DNA of 64,000 nt from Moritella yayanosii (GCF_900465055.1 NZ_LS483250.1:992001-1056000); one strand, 5' to 3'; counted from the stretch's first letter, positions 48,087 to 57,825 are shown. Notes: generated by a model not told the origin, from the letters alone. A program made the numbers and translations.

Positions 48087-49502
48087 ATGACAGATACTTA
48101 TGCAAAACTCGCTAATGGAAAGTGGACATCAGGTTTATTCAAAGCGCTTAATCTTCCACAACCTGTTACGTTAACACGTTATTCCCAAGGCTCAGATCTC
48201 ATCTCAGGTCACTTACTCATTGGCGCGGCGAGCAACAGTCAGTTAGTTAAACCCATCATTGAAACATTTAGGGATGCTGTACTCGCTATTTCTTATCCTA
48301 ATAGCACATCGCAGTTAGCTAGCCTTAATGATCAGTTTAATGCCGCATCCCTAAGCGCGACGCCAATCAGTCTGAATACTGTCGCAAAATCAGATAAATT
48401 CAATGGTATTATATTTGATGCCTCAGGCATTAAGACAAGTAACCAGTTGAGTGCGTTACACCGTTTTTTTCAACCTGTAATTAAACAACTATCACCCTGC
48501 AGTAGAGTTATCGTTTTAGGCCGTCCGAGTGAATACCTTGGAGATGTGAGCTACGCTACTGCTCAACGTGCTTTAGAGGGGTTTTGTCGTAGCTTAGCCA
48601 AAGAAATAGGAAAAAATGGCAGCACCTGCCAGCTTATCTATGTTCAACCTGGTAGTGAAGCATTGTTATCGGCCCCACTCCGCTTCTTAACTTCGGCAAA
48701 ATCCGCGTATATATCAGCACAAGTTATTCATGTAAAACCAGGCGTGATTCAGGGATCAGTCAACTATTCTAAACCCTTGCAAGGCAAAACAGCGCTTGTT
48801 ACCGGTGCATCACGTGGTATTGGCGCGTCGATTGCAGAAACACTTAGTCGTGATGGTGCACATGTCATTTGTTTAGATATTCCAACATTGAAACAAGACA
48901 TTGAAAAAATAGCGACGCGCTTAAAAGGCAGCAGCATTGTTGCAGATATTACCTCTACGGATGCCCCCGCTATTATTGCCGAATTTGTGCGTGCACATTC
49001 GCTTGATATCATTGTTCATAATGCCGGGGTAACAAAAGACAAGACCCTAGCCCGTATGACCAATAATCACTGGGACGTACTCATGGATATTAATTTGTCG
49101 GCAATGGAAAGAATCAATGAACGGTTATTAAACGATAATCTGTTAAATGAATATGGTCGTATTATTTGTGTGTCGTCGATGAGTGGTATTGCCGGTAACT
49201 TTGGTCAGACTAATTATGCGACGTCTAAAGCCGCAGTCATTGGCTATGTCAACGCAATGCAAAAACCACTTGCAGAAAAACACATCACCATTAATGCGGT
49301 TGCGCCCGGTTTTATTGAAACTAAAATGACAGCTGCAATTCCGTTTACCGTACGTGAAGCAGGCCGTCGGATGAATTCATTAAAGCAAGGCGGTAAACCA
49401 ATTGATGTCGCTGAAGCTATTGCTTTTTTTGCCCAACCGCAAGCAGCCGGGATCACAGGTAATACCATTCGAATTTGTGGTCAATCATTAATTGGTGCTT
49501 AG
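48087..49502 (+). CDS. High-molecular-weight 3-oxoacyl reductase (FabG4-like)
   Basis: A 471-residue two-domain short-chain dehydrogenase. Residues about 1-220 form a degenerate Rossmann-like domain; about 230-471 form a full FabG domain with TGASRGIGASIAETLSRDG, HNAGVTKDKTL, the catalytic SSMSGIAGN Ser, YATSKAAV (Tyr/Lys) and VAPGFIETKMT. This is the layout of HMwFabG (FabG4), which reduces 3-oxoacyl-CoA or -ACP and usually sits with thiolase, MaoC hydratase and acyl-CoA dehydrogenase genes. Here those are absent and only a broken acyl-CoA synthetase and an AraC-type regulator are near. TAACAAGGATT gives an AGGA site before ATG 48087. Confidence 0.87.
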   Translation: MTDTYAKLANGKWTSGLFKALNLPQPVTLTRYSQGSDLISGHLLIGAASNSQLVKPIIETFRDAVLAISYPNSTSQLASLNDQFNAASLSATPISLNTVAKSDKFNGIIFDASGIKTSNQLSALHRFFQPVIKQLSPCSRVIVLGRPSEYLGDVSYATAQRALEGFCRSLAKEIGKNGSTCQLIYVQPGSEALLSAPLRFLTSAKSAYISAQVIHVKPGVIQGSVNYSKPLQGKTALVTGASRGIGASIAETLSRDGAHVICLDIPTLKQDIEKIATRLKGSSIVADITSTDAPAIIAEFVRAHSLDIIVHNAGVTKDKTLARMTNNHWDVLMDINLSAMERINERLLNDNLLNEYGRIICVSSMSGIAGNFGQTNYATSKAAVIGYVNAMQKPLAEKHITINAVAPGFIETKMTAAIPFTVREAGRRMNSLKQGGKPIDVAEAIAFFAQPQAAGITGNTIRICGQSLIGA

Positions 49503-49518
49503 AGAAGCGTAAATCGAG

Positions 49519-49555
49519 AAATAGCTGCGACCTTGATGAAAAGCAGCTATTTTTT
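49519..49555 (+). terminator. Terminator after the FabG4-like gene
   Basis: AAATAGCTGC (49519-49528), 14-base loop, GCAGCTATTT then T-run (49543-49555). It also lies downstream of the convergent AraC-type gene. Confidence 0.85.
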
Positions 49556-49594
49556 CTAGGTTCAAAAGTTCTAGATTAACTACTTCTTGAATAA

Positions 49595-50599
49595 TTAATT
49601 ACCAACCCGCTTACTGCGGCGATATTCAATCGGTGTCATTTGTACCCAACGCTTAAATGCACGATAAAAAGTACTTGGCTCTGAGAAACCAGTCAGATAT
49701 ACAATCTGATCGATTGATTCATCCGTATTCGCCAACAGTTTTTTTGATAATTCACAACGAAAATCAGCTAATATTTGGTTAAAGTTATATTCAATATCAG
49801 CTAACTTAGCTCTTAACATGCGTGGTTTCATATCAAGCTCAGTGGCAACACTTTCTAATGTCACAACACCCGACTCAAGCTGTTGCGCAATCACACGGCG
49901 AACCTTATCCACAATATCTTGTAGTTCTAACTTCGCAATTTTGCGACTTGCTAACTGCTCATGCAGCGCAAACAGTTCTGGTTCCGCGTGTGATGAAGGG
50001 CGATCCAGTAAATTAGCATCAAAATAAATATAATTGTCCGCAGCAGAAAACTCAAGTGGACACGTGAATACGCTTGTATATGCAGCTAAGTTCTCAGGGT
50101 GTGGATGAGCAAAGGCTATTTTCTTGGCTTTGAATTCGCCATCAGTTACATGCTGGCAAAATTTAAACATGCCAATAATCAAGCAATCATTCAAATGGCG
50201 ATTAGCATCTTCAGTCACCCCATCTAAATTAACAGACAACCTCGCAACATCACCTTCAGTTTTAATTGAAACACTTGCTGCATCACTAATCAACCTAAAG
50301 TATTTTGTTGCGCGCTCCCAGCCGGTACCAAATGTGGGACTACTCAAAAAAAGATACTGTAGAACCTGACCGGTAAACACTGGCATGCGCTTACTAAGTG
50401 AAATACCTATATTAGGATCTTTTGTTACATCTTCGAGGACTTTCCAGAAATGTGCTTGCGCATGATTAGGTGTACGCAAATTTTTATCATTTAACACTTC
50501 TTCACTAATGTTACAACGAGAGAGTACTTCGACTACATCAATATCTAACTCTTTCATTGCCTCATAAGCAATGCGTAACAACACACCCGCATCTTGCAT
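49595..50599 (-). CDS. AraC family transcriptional regulator
   Basis: A 334-residue regulator with the N-terminal arabinose-binding-like AraC domain (Arabinose_bd, about 20-210) and a C-terminal double helix-turn-helix (about 235-330) with VVTLESVATELDMKPRMLRAKL and IDQIVYLTGFSEPSTFYRAFKRW. This OruR/ArgR-like subgroup often controls catabolism of amino acids, lipids or hydroxy acids and recognises acyl or small ligands. Convergent with the FabG4-like gene and divergent from the acyl-CoA synthetase relic, so it may once have regulated fatty-acid use here; that is inference. Confidence 0.88.
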   Translation of the reverse strand: MQDAGVLLRIAYEAMKELDIDVVEVLSRCNISEEVLNDKNLRTPNHAQAHFWKVLEDVTKDPNIGISLSKRMPVFTGQVLQYLFLSSPTFGTGWERATKYFRLISDAASVSIKTEGDVARLSVNLDGVTEDANRHLNDCLIIGMFKFCQHVTDGEFKAKKIAFAHPHPENLAAYTSVFTCPLEFSAADNYIYFDANLLDRPSSHAEPELFALHEQLASRKIAKLELQDIVDKVRRVIAQQLESGVVTLESVATELDMKPRMLRAKLADIEYNFNQILADFRCELSKKLLANTDESIDQIVYLTGFSEPSTFYRAFKRWVQMTPIEYRRSKRVGN

Positions 50600-50900
50600 A
50601 ATTATCCACTTCTTAGCTTTAAATCTTTATTCCGAATAATCACTTTAACACTATCAAACGTATGAGTAACGAGTTTAGCCGAAGTATTTGATCTAACTGC
50701 TATAAACCGATTACTCATTCGCCAATTTAACTTCCGAAGCAGTTGAACAACATAATCATTACATTTGTTTTCACGGTTTATTTATTCATGAGCACTAACC
50801 AGATCACACACTTAAACAAACAACTTTTCATCCCGCTGTTATACGGTAAAGCAGTGCTCCATTCGATAGGTCAACACGTCCTTTTACCCAGCAATATAGC
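50600..50900. other. Region between the AraC-type gene and the acyl-CoA synthetase relic
   Basis: About 300 bases. A 38-codon plus-strand frame from ATG 50788 ends at 50904, overlapping the next GTG as GTGA, but it matches nothing I know. A minus-strand 38-codon frame (about 50607-50723) is equally unremarkable. Probably promoter sequence for the regulator plus decayed coding sequence. Confidence 0.35.
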
Positions 50901-51317
50901 GTGAGTGGACAATCTATCGATAGCAATAAGCAAATCAATATGCGCATATTCTGCATGCTTAATACCACCCAACGGAACGCGATCCTCGAGCATAGCCCTG
51001 CCGTTGTCAAAACGAAATTACTTATCGCAGATGAAATATGTAAACCGACCATCAATAACATTAAAGCTAATTTACCTTCTACGTTACAACAGAATCTATT
51101 TTATATTCCAGCATTAAAAACATCAGAGACCGCGGTTGAGTTTAGAAATATATCTAAGCAGGTGGCAAAAATGAGTCACCATCGCTGGTTTAAATCGATG
51201 GCAAGTATAGGCATGGCATCGTTACGTCTAACCTATAACGACGTATTGTATCTATCATTACCCTTGTACCATAATAACGCGATTGTTGCGATTGAGAAAA
51301 AGCAACTGTCTTTCTAG
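50901..51317 (+). pseudogene. Truncated long-chain acyl-CoA synthetase remnant
   Basis: The 138-codon frame preserves fragments of an AMP-forming long-/very-long-chain acyl-CoA synthetase (the bacterial FATP/VLACS-like group): CMLNTTQRNAILEHS and KTKLLIADEICKP correspond to the region that reads L-N-T-x-x-R-G-x-x-L-x-H-S and L-I-V-x-E in intact enzymes; LPSTLQQNLFYIP follows, and KMSHHRWFKSMASIGMASLR plus DVLYLSLPLYHNNAIVA match the part just after the P-loop. The P-loop itself (normally TSGTTGxPKAA) is corrupted to TSETAVEFRNISKQVAK, and both the N-terminal and the large C-terminal parts are missing. It cannot be active. Assignment is by eye. Confidence 0.65.
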
Positions 51318-51343
51318 TAATATTTACTTGTAATCATTGATCT

Positions 51344-51369
51344 AGGCGACCTAAGTCGCCTTTTACTCT
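51344..51369 (+). terminator. Terminator upstream of cutC
   Basis: AGGCGAC (51344-51350), CTAA loop, GTCGCCT (51355-51361) followed by TTT. Relic of the acyl-CoA synthetase gene's terminator or a shield for cutC. Confidence 0.8.
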
Positions 51370-51426
51370 TCCATATTATATAAAACTACCTATGCTTGTT
51401 AAATTATTTTTGATAAAGAGAAATAT

Positions 51427-52164
51427 ATGACGATTACAATAGAGGTATGTGTCGATAATATAGAGTCACTTCTTACGGCTCAACAATCTGGTGCTGACCG
51501 TATTGAGTTGTGTTCAGCATTAGCGCTAGGGGGATTAACTCCCAATGCAGGCTTTGTTCAAAAATCGATTGATCTGGCGACAATCCCTCTTTACACCATC
51601 ATTCGTCCTCGCGCGGGAGATTTTGTATATAGCGAACAAGAAATTGATATTATGGTTTCCGACATCAAATTCATGAAACTACTTGGCATCGAGGGCGTTG
51701 TTATCGGTGCACTAACCCCAGATGGAGATATTGATGAAGCGGCATTAAAACGCTTAATGTCAGCATCTCGAGATATTGGCGTCACTTTCCATCGTGCATT
51801 TGATTTGTGTAATGATCCTAAACAAGCCTTAGAGATCTTAATAAACGCCGGCTGTGAACGTGTCTTAACGTCAGGACAACAAGCAAAGGCTGAACAAGGC
51901 TGCGAGTTGATTAAAGAATTAGTCGCTCAGGCTGATGGCAGAATTAGTATCATGCCTGGCGCAGGTGTTAACCCAGAAAATGCTGAAAAAATCATCGCTA
52001 TCACGCAAGTGAAAGAGCTCCATTTATCAGGGCAAACTACGAGAAAAAGCGTAATGAAGCCTAATTCAGCAGTTCAAATGGGAACCGAAGCTGAGGCCGA
52101 TAGTTTAATATCGATCACTTGTGCAAAAACAATTTCTGAACTAGTCAATGTGGTTAATAATTAA
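51427..52164 (+). CDS. cutC: CutC family protein
   Basis: A 245-residue TIM-barrel protein of the CutC family, historically tied to copper tolerance though the biochemical role is unsettled. Motifs: IEVCVDNIESLLTAQQSGADRIELC (shown across 5-29), GGLTPN, IIRPRAGDFVYS, VIGALTPDGDID, TFHRAFD, RVLTSGQ and IMPGAGVN, then the terminal LHLSG. Length matches E. coli CutC (248). The gene is alone, with AAAGAGAAATAT before ATG 51427. Confidence 0.93.
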   Translation: MTITIEVCVDNIESLLTAQQSGADRIELCSALALGGLTPNAGFVQKSIDLATIPLYTIIRPRAGDFVYSEQEIDIMVSDIKFMKLLGIEGVVIGALTPDGDIDEAALKRLMSASRDIGVTFHRAFDLCNDPKQALEILINAGCERVLTSGQQAKAEQGCELIKELVAQADGRISIMPGAGVNPENAEKIIAITQVKELHLSGQTTRKSVMKPNSAVQMGTEAEADSLISITCAKTISELVNVVNN

Positions 52165-52216
52165 ACGCACGACGCTAATGCCATAAGTTCAGAAATGTCG
52201 TTAGATCAATCATATC

Positions 52217-52540
52217 CTAAGGTAAATCATCAAGATTAAATGTTTTCAGGATATGATAAGCAGGTTCTTCATAAGGGTGAGCAGAAATTAACGCGTTAAT
52301 TGCAGCCCTTACATTCTCAGCACCACAGACCATTTCAACCCGAAACTCATCGACTAATTCAATCTCATCAAGCTTGCCAATATGCGGTTGACTACCCTGT
52401 AAGGGTTTAAACTGACCAGTACCTAAACATTGCCAAGCACAATTATCATAATCACCAATAGCACCAGCCCCGGCCTTAAAGATGGCTTGCTTGACAGCTT
52501 CCACGTTTATTTTCGGCACATAAAAAACAATCACGAACAT
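52217..52540 (-). CDS. NIF3/YqfO-like PII-fold protein
   Basis: 107 residues from ATG 52540, which leaves out eight extra codons of the open frame because the family starts with a strand like MFVIVFYVPKINVEAVKQAI. The domain, with GAGAIGDYDNCAWQCLGTGQFKPLQGS and HPYEEPAYHI near the end, is the CutA/PII-like insert of NIF3 (YqfO) proteins occurring as a stand-alone protein. Possible roles are metal or small-molecule binding; no function is established. Convergent with cutC. Confidence 0.8.
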   Translation of the reverse strand: MFVIVFYVPKINVEAVKQAIFKAGAGAIGDYDNCAWQCLGTGQFKPLQGSQPHIGKLDEIELVDEFRVEMVCGAENVRAAINALISAHPYEEPAYHILKTFNLDDLP

Positions 52541-52652
52541 AATTATATCCCACTGTAACGACACCTATTCACTATAGCTAGTATAAAAATATTTTGTTTT
52601 GCTGTCTAGTTACGTTTATATTAATAAAATCAATGAACCGAGGCGCTAACTT

Positions 52653-53444
52653 GTGGAAACCAAAATAAAAACTGACGTTAAAAGTAATAGTGATGTAAAT
52701 CCCTTCCAGATCTTTATGCTGATCTTATCACTGCATGTTGTGGTCTCATCTCTACTGCAACTTATCTTTACCTTTTCAAGTAGCGTCACCGAAATATTAA
52801 CAAGTGTGGACAACACTATTTGTTTATTCTTTTTCACTGACTTTATCATTCGCCTTTATCAAGCTGATAACAAACTACAGTTTATGAAATGGGGCTGGAT
52901 TGACTTATTGTCTAGCATACCAATGGTCGAACAGCTGCAATTTATTCGCATCATTCGTATTGCTCGAGTGTTAAGATCTATCCAACATATCCGCTCATCA
53001 AAAATCATGTTCAAGATGATATTTGAGCATCGCTTTAAAGCCACCTTTTCATTAGTGGCAGCATTATCATTTGTCCTGCTAACCTTTGGTTCTATCGGTA
53101 TTTTATTATTAGAACAAGGACAAGTAGGCAGTAACATCAACAACGGTATCGATGCGCTTTGGTGGTCATTCGTGACGATAACTACGGTTGGGTATGGCGA
53201 TCATTACCCCGTGACAACAGGCGGACGTATCATTGCAGCGTTACTAATGACGGCTGGTGTCGGTTTATTCGGTACGTTTACAGGGTTCATTTCGTCATGG
53301 TTTGTTGATGGTGACGACCTGTCTACAAGACAACAAGCGTCAAGTACTGACGCATTACATGGCGAAATTTCTGAATTGAAGCAGGATATTGCTGAACTAA
53401 AAATATTGATTGTTCAGCAATCCCATAACCTTGATTCTAAATAA
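52653..53444 (+). CDS. Voltage-gated potassium channel-like protein
   Basis: A 263-residue six-TM ion channel. A cytoplasmic N-terminus is followed by S1-S3, an S4-like helix with spaced basic residues ([18 protein letters not shown], about 91-108), S5, a pore loop with the K+ selectivity filter [11 protein letters not shown] (about 177-187), S6, and a coiled-coil-like C-terminal tail (about 222-255) that may help tetramerise. It probably carries K+ across the inner membrane. The start is GTG 52653; no ATG suits. No RCK domain or partner gene. Confidence 0.9.
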   Translation: METKIKTDVKSNSDVNPFQIFMLILSLHVVVSSLLQLIFTFSSSVTEILTSVDNTICLFFFTDFIIRLYQADNKLQFMKWGWIDLLSSIPMVEQLQFIRIIRIARVLRSIQHIRSSKIMFKMIFEHRFKATFSLVAALSFVLLTFGSIGILLLEQGQVGSNINNGIDALWWSFVTITTVGYGDHYPVTTGGRIIAALLMTAGVGLFGTFTGFISSWFVDGDDLSTRQQASSTDALHGEISELKQDIAELKILIVQQSHNLDSK

Positions 53445-53459
53445 ACACGTAATATCGAA

Positions 53460-56171
53460 TTAAGCGGCACTTGCTAGTCGCTCAATCTTGTCGATGAGTA
53501 CTTCTTTCTTAAAAGGTTTAGCGACATAGTCATTCATGCCGACATCAAAACAGCGCTGGATATCCGCATCCAGTACGCTTGCAGTTAGGGCTATGATCGG
53601 TGTTGGCGCAACCAAACACGATTTTTCCCATTTTCGAATTTGTTCTGTTGCTGTAAACCCATCCATTACCGGCATCATACAATCCATTAAGATTGCTTTA
53701 TATTTATGCTGTCCAGAAGATACCATCTCGACAGCCTCTTTACCGTTATTGGCAACATGACTATCGTACCCACACTGCTTGAGCAGTAATGTCGCGACTT
53801 TTTGATTTATTAAATTATCTTCGACAACCAGGATAAGCGAATTATCCTTTGGGCTCATATCCTTTTCCATCTGCAGATGTGGTTCTAAAGTCGCCTCAGC
53901 GGACAAACTAGCTGCAATACTCGTTTGTGACTCCAGTTGATTTTCTAGTGCTGAATTAATTACTTTTAATAATCGATTTCCAAGCAATGGCATGGTCACC
54001 AAACCATCAATTCGACTGTCGAAATCGTACTTATCATCGGCATGTGACTGCACTAACACAAAGCTGTATTTTAGGGCCCGTTGACTTAAAAAATCAATAT
54101 CCTTTAAGGTCAATTTAATGCTGTTTTGACAATATATGATCAAGTGATTAGCATCTTTATCTTCTACCCGATCATTTATCGTTAGGCTGTTAAATAAATC
54201 TTGCGTATAGGCCACCGTCGTTATGTCAGTTATATTATTACGTGATAATTCTGCGCATATAGTGTCACAAAAAACCATTTTATTACTAATAATGATGACG
54301 TTGGTATTTACGGGGACTATTTTCTGAACCCGAACTTCAGCAATAAATTCGGCTTCAATAGTGAAATAAAAGTTGCTTCCCTGCCCTTTGGCAGAATCAA
54401 CGCCTATTTCCCCTCCCATTAATTCGATTAACTGAGTACTAATCGCCAAGCCCAGTCCCGTCCCGCCAAATTGACGCGTAATCGAACCGTCTTCTTGTGT
54501 AAAAGGTTCGAAAATTTTCTGCTGTTTATCTTCTTCTATACCAGTACCCGTATCTGCCACTGAAAAATACAACTCAGCTCTAGAGTTTTCAATGACTTTA
54601 CTACCGAGTGTTAAGCTAACTGTACCACTGTCGGTAAACTTAACTGCATTGGATAATAAATTCATCAATACCTGACGCAATCTATGTTCATCAAGTAATA
54701 ATTCATTCGGCAGTTCAGGGGCAATATTAACACTGAATTCGAGGTTCTTAGCTGCAGCACTCGGGGTAATAATAGCCACGGTATCATAAATAACTTCGCG
54801 TAAATCACAGCTATGATTCGTTATCGCAAGGTGTCCGGATTCAATCTTAGAAAAATCCAAAATGTCATTAATCAATATAAGTAATGTTTGCGATGAATTT
54901 TCAATAATGGCAAGGTGGTCTTGCTGAGATGGTGTCAATTTGGTATTTGACAAGATATTAGACATCCCGATCACGCCGTTTAACGGCGTTCTAATCTCAT
55001 GTGACATATTGGCTAAAAATGAACTTTTAGCCACATTTGCTTGTTCCGCAGATTCCTTAGCTTGGATTATCTGTTTTTCATTGATGTGACGTTCTTCAAT
55101 AAGATTATTCAACATTTTTGCAAACGCACTAAACTCATCATTGCCGTCTATTTTTATTTTTAATGAATAATCATGTTTCTCTTCAATACGGGTTAACGTG
55201 GTTATAATTTCGTTCAAATTACCCAGAATACGTTGTATTAACATCCAGCCGTAATAACTTGCACACACCAATAGAGACATAATAAAAATAGAAAATGCGA
55301 CAACATGCATTTTTGCTTCAGCAACTTTAGCTTTAATTTTAGCGGATAAGTGCCCCCCAACATTAGCAACAACCTCGCTAATAAGTGCTAACCGCTTATC
55401 TAACGCCGATATATCATAATCGCTCGCATTTGCTTGGAAATGTCCATTCTGGATCAAATTACGTAATGCATAACTATCGGTAAAGGCCTGGTCAGAAAAA
55501 GTACTCTGTAACAGAGAAATCTGATTATTATCAGCACTTATCGCAATGAAGCGTTCAATAAAAAGTTGTTGTCTTTCTACAATCGGCGGTAACAATACTT
55601 TTGCATCGCCTTCTATACCTCTGACGATAAGATTTATATACCAGTTTTCTTCATTTGCCCAAAAATAGAGCCATTGCAACTGATACAACACTTCTAGATT
55701 ACTTTGTATTTCTTTATCATTAAATTCAAGATGATTTTTTTCTAATATAAGCAGTAATTGACTGGTCGAATCTGATATCCAACTTGACCAATCATTAATA
55801 TCCTCAGCACTCAAAAAGGTAAACTCTTCCTCTACCCCGTCTAAATCCGATAATAGCGCCATTGCATTGCTATCATCTTGTAGGGCTAAAGGAGCTAATA
55901 CTTTTAATTTGCTTATTGAAGCAGAAAATGCACCAAGATTATCTTCATTAGTGACATTACTCGCTGACAACTTACTCACCCTTAAAGAATGTAGTAATGA
56001 ATTTAACTGTAATGACTCTGCCAATAATTCAATTCTCGATTTCAACTTATCCAGTTGACCTAACGTAGACACAGACTCACTGACTCGATCGCCAATCAAC
56101 AACGTGAGTAATAATAATGGGCATAATAATAACATTATCAGCCGTTTTTTGATCGATAGCGTATTAAGCAT
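53460..56171 (-). CDS. Hybrid sensor histidine kinase with C-terminal receiver
   Basis: A 903-residue membrane sensor from ATG 56171 (the frame is open to a TTG at 56195, but the ATG with GGAAG upstream fits better). It has a first TM (MLNTLSIKKRLIMLLLCPLL), a long helical periplasmic sensor (about 35-280), a second TM (about 285-310), HAMP, HisKA with the phospho-acceptor His in SHEIRTPLNGVIGMSN, an ATPase with NLLSNAVKFT, DTGTGIEEDKQQKIF and FGGTGLGLAI, a diverged receiver-like region (about 610-750), and an intact receiver with VVEDNLINQK and the Asp in LMDCMMPVMDG plus LTAS and KPF. It is BarA/TorS-like without an Hpt domain, so it needs a separate phosphotransfer protein. Divergent from a PstS-like/porin pair. 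Confidence 0.93.
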   Translation of the reverse strand: MLNTLSIKKRLIMLLLCPLLLLTLLIGDRVSESVSTLGQLDKLKSRIELLAESLQLNSLLHSLRVSKLSASNVTNEDNLGAFSASISKLKVLAPLALQDDSNAMALLSDLDGVEEEFTFLSAEDINDWSSWISDSTSQLLLILEKNHLEFNDKEIQSNLEVLYQLQWLYFWANEENWYINLIVRGIEGDAKVLLPPIVERQQLFIERFIAISADNNQISLLQSTFSDQAFTDSYALRNLIQNGHFQANASDYDISALDKRLALISEVVANVGGHLSAKIKAKVAEAKMHVVAFSIFIMSLLVCASYYGWMLIQRILGNLNEIITTLTRIEEKHDYSLKIKIDGNDEFSAFAKMLNNLIEERHINEKQIIQAKESAEQANVAKSSFLANMSHEIRTPLNGVIGMSNILSNTKLTPSQQDHLAIIENSSQTLLILINDILDFSKIESGHLAITNHSCDLREVIYDTVAIITPSAAAKNLEFSVNIAPELPNELLLDEHRLRQVLMNLLSNAVKFTDSGTVSLTLGSKVIENSRAELYFSVADTGTGIEEDKQQKIFEPFTQEDGSITRQFGGTGLGLAISTQLIELMGGEIGVDSAKGQGSNFYFTIEAEFIAEVRVQKIVPVNTNVIIISNKMVFCDTICAELSRNNITDITTVAYTQDLFNSLTINDRVEDKDANHLIIYCQNSIKLTLKDIDFLSQRALKYSFVLVQSHADDKYDFDSRIDGLVTMPLLGNRLLKVINSALENQLESQTSIAASLSAEATLEPHLQMEKDMSPKDNSLILVVEDNLINQKVATLLLKQCGYDSHVANNGKEAVEMVSSGQHKYKAILMDCMMPVMDGFTATEQIRKWEKSCLVAPTPIIALTASVLDADIQRCFDVGMNDYVAKPFKKEVLIDKIERLASAA

Positions 56172-56266
56172 AATTTTTTGACTTCCATGTAACAATTTAT
56201 TTGTTATTTACCCTCATTCTGACTAACTTAAATGATAGGTAATAGAATCGAAATTAGCAGGTAAAC

Positions 56267-56746
56267 ATGTTTAAAGGATTAAACTTACGCATTTTTTGCG
56301 TCGGACTACTCATTATTTCACTCTCCCCGCCATTTTTAGCCTCTGCTAATGAAGATACGAGTGAAGATGAAGGCCGAAATTTTGCCGTGTTTTCATTAAA
56401 CAATGCCTTTCCAGTACTGAGTAAAAGTAAAGTCAGGATGATTTATAAAGGGAAAGTGAAACGCATCAACAAGGCAAATATTAATCTTGTTGATCTAACA
56501 GAGGATAGCAATGATAAAGCGAATTTTTACCAAACGCTACTTGGTAAATCGCTATCTCAAATGAATGGTTACAGAGCAAGTTTAGCATTCTCAGGAAAGG
56601 GCAACTTACCAGTCACCATATCAAACAATGACATTGCTACAATCTTGAACTGGTTAGAAGAAAACCCTAACGGTATCGCTTATGCCACCATCAAGTCATT
56701 ACCAGAACATGTTAATGTTTTATTCATTTTAGAGCCGGAGGAATAA
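56267..56746 (+). CDS. PstS-like periplasmic binding protein
   Basis: A 159-residue secreted protein with a signal peptide (about 1-27, cleavage near ASA-NE) and a short PBP-like domain: FAVFSLNNAFPVLSKSKVRMIYKGKVK (shown across 38-63) is the usual opening of small phosphate-binding-like proteins, where the segment around the IYKGK anchors a ligand. It is far shorter than a full PstS (about 320), so it holds only one lobe or a compact version. It lies 71 bases from the 5' end of the divergent kinase gene and 3 bases before the porin-like gene, suggesting a signal-presenting or ligand-capturing role for the kinase. Confidence 0.75.
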   Translation: MFKGLNLRIFCVGLLIISLSPPFLASANEDTSEDEGRNFAVFSLNNAFPVLSKSKVRMIYKGKVKRINKANINLVDLTEDSNDKANFYQTLLGKSLSQMNGYRASLAFSGKGNLPVTISNNDIATILNWLEENPNGIAYATIKSLPEHVNVLFILEPEE

Positions 56747-56749
56747 AGC

Positions 56750-57802
56750 ATGCATATATCCACAATCTGCTTTATAGCAACAACACTATCGCTGACTACA
56801 TTCACAACCAACGCAAGAATAAATCTTACCGATGACATTTCGTTGAGTGGTTTTGGTTCTACATCTATTACTCAATCTAATAATGCCACGCCGTTATATG
56901 TAAACAGGGAGATCACCGACGACATTTGTTACGATTGTGATACCACGTTAGGTTTACAAGGTGATATCCGTTTCAACGATAGCTTTAATGCATCAATTCA
57001 AGTTGTTAAACGTCCTCAAGATGATTGGTCATCTCCGGAATTAGAATGGGCGTATGTTGGTTATAGCGTTTCCGATTTTAATTTAAAGCTTGGTCGACTA
57101 CGTTTGCCATTATTTCTAAGTTCAGAGTATTACTATGTGGGACAAGCTTATACATCAGCGCGTCCACCACAAGAAGTATACAACTCGATCTTAGGGTTCA
57201 CGGCTTATGAAGGTATTTCTGGGACTTGGGATATCGAAATAAATGATGAGAGTTATTTAACACTTACACCTTATGCCGGTGTCGAAAGTGATGGGAGCGT
57301 TGATATAGGCGTAATTAGCTATGACTTTGTCATCGACAATACGCTAGGTTTACACAGTGAAATCAGTGGTTTTGATTATCGAATTATGTTCAATTATGCC
57401 CACTTTAAATACGCTGTTGATGTAACAACGCCACTTGGAAGTCAGCACTATGCTGCTGATAGTATCCATATTTATACCTTAGGTATTGAGAAGTCTTGGG
57501 AGCAATTGACGTTAACAACTGAAGTATTAATCGATAAAATGCATTTCAATTGGTATTCCAGCATTGGTTATAATATTGATAAGTTTACACCGTATGTGAC
57601 TTATGCCGAATCACACCACACCAAAAAAAATAATTCGCTTTTATTGGGACTACGTTATGAGTTAACAACAACGGTATCGTTAAATGCGGAGTGGAAATAT
57701 ACTGATGCAAATGGGGGCAGTAATGGTGAGTTAATTACAGCTCCTACTGATGATGAGACAGATGCGCAGTTGTATACGTTAATGCTTAATTTTATCTTTT
57801 AG
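56750..57802 (+). CDS. Outer-membrane porin-like beta-barrel protein
   Basis: A 350-residue protein with a signal peptide (MHISTICFIATTLSLTTFTT, cut near NA-RI) and an alternating pattern of aromatic-rich strands typical of a 16-strand beta-barrel, ending in the C-terminal Phe signature (LYTLMLNFIF). The sequence DISLSGFGSTSITQSN near the N-terminus and WAYVGYSVSDFNLKLGRLRLP resemble OprP/O or DcaP-like porins. Substrate unknown. It follows the PstS-like gene by 3 bases, so the pair is one operon. A 12-bp hairpin lies after it. Confidence 0.8.
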   Translation: MHISTICFIATTLSLTTFTTNARINLTDDISLSGFGSTSITQSNNATPLYVNREITDDICYDCDTTLGLQGDIRFNDSFNASIQVVKRPQDDWSSPELEWAYVGYSVSDFNLKLGRLRLPLFLSSEYYYVGQAYTSARPPQEVYNSILGFTAYEGISGTWDIEINDESYLTLTPYAGVESDGSVDIGVISYDFVIDNTLGLHSEISGFDYRIMFNYAHFKYAVDVTTPLGSQHYAADSIHIYTLGIEKSWEQLTLTTEVLIDKMHFNWYSSIGYNIDKFTPYVTYAESHHTKKNNSLLLGLRYELTTTVSLNAEWKYTDANGGSNGELITAPTDDETDAQLYTLMLNFIF

Positions 57803-57825
57803 ATAAACCGTGCAATTCAATAACT

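Noticed and set aside
50788-50904. 38-codon ORF overlapping the acyl-CoA synthetase relic (GTGA)
   Set aside because: No similarity to known proteins that I can see and no good ribosome site; the overlap may be chance.
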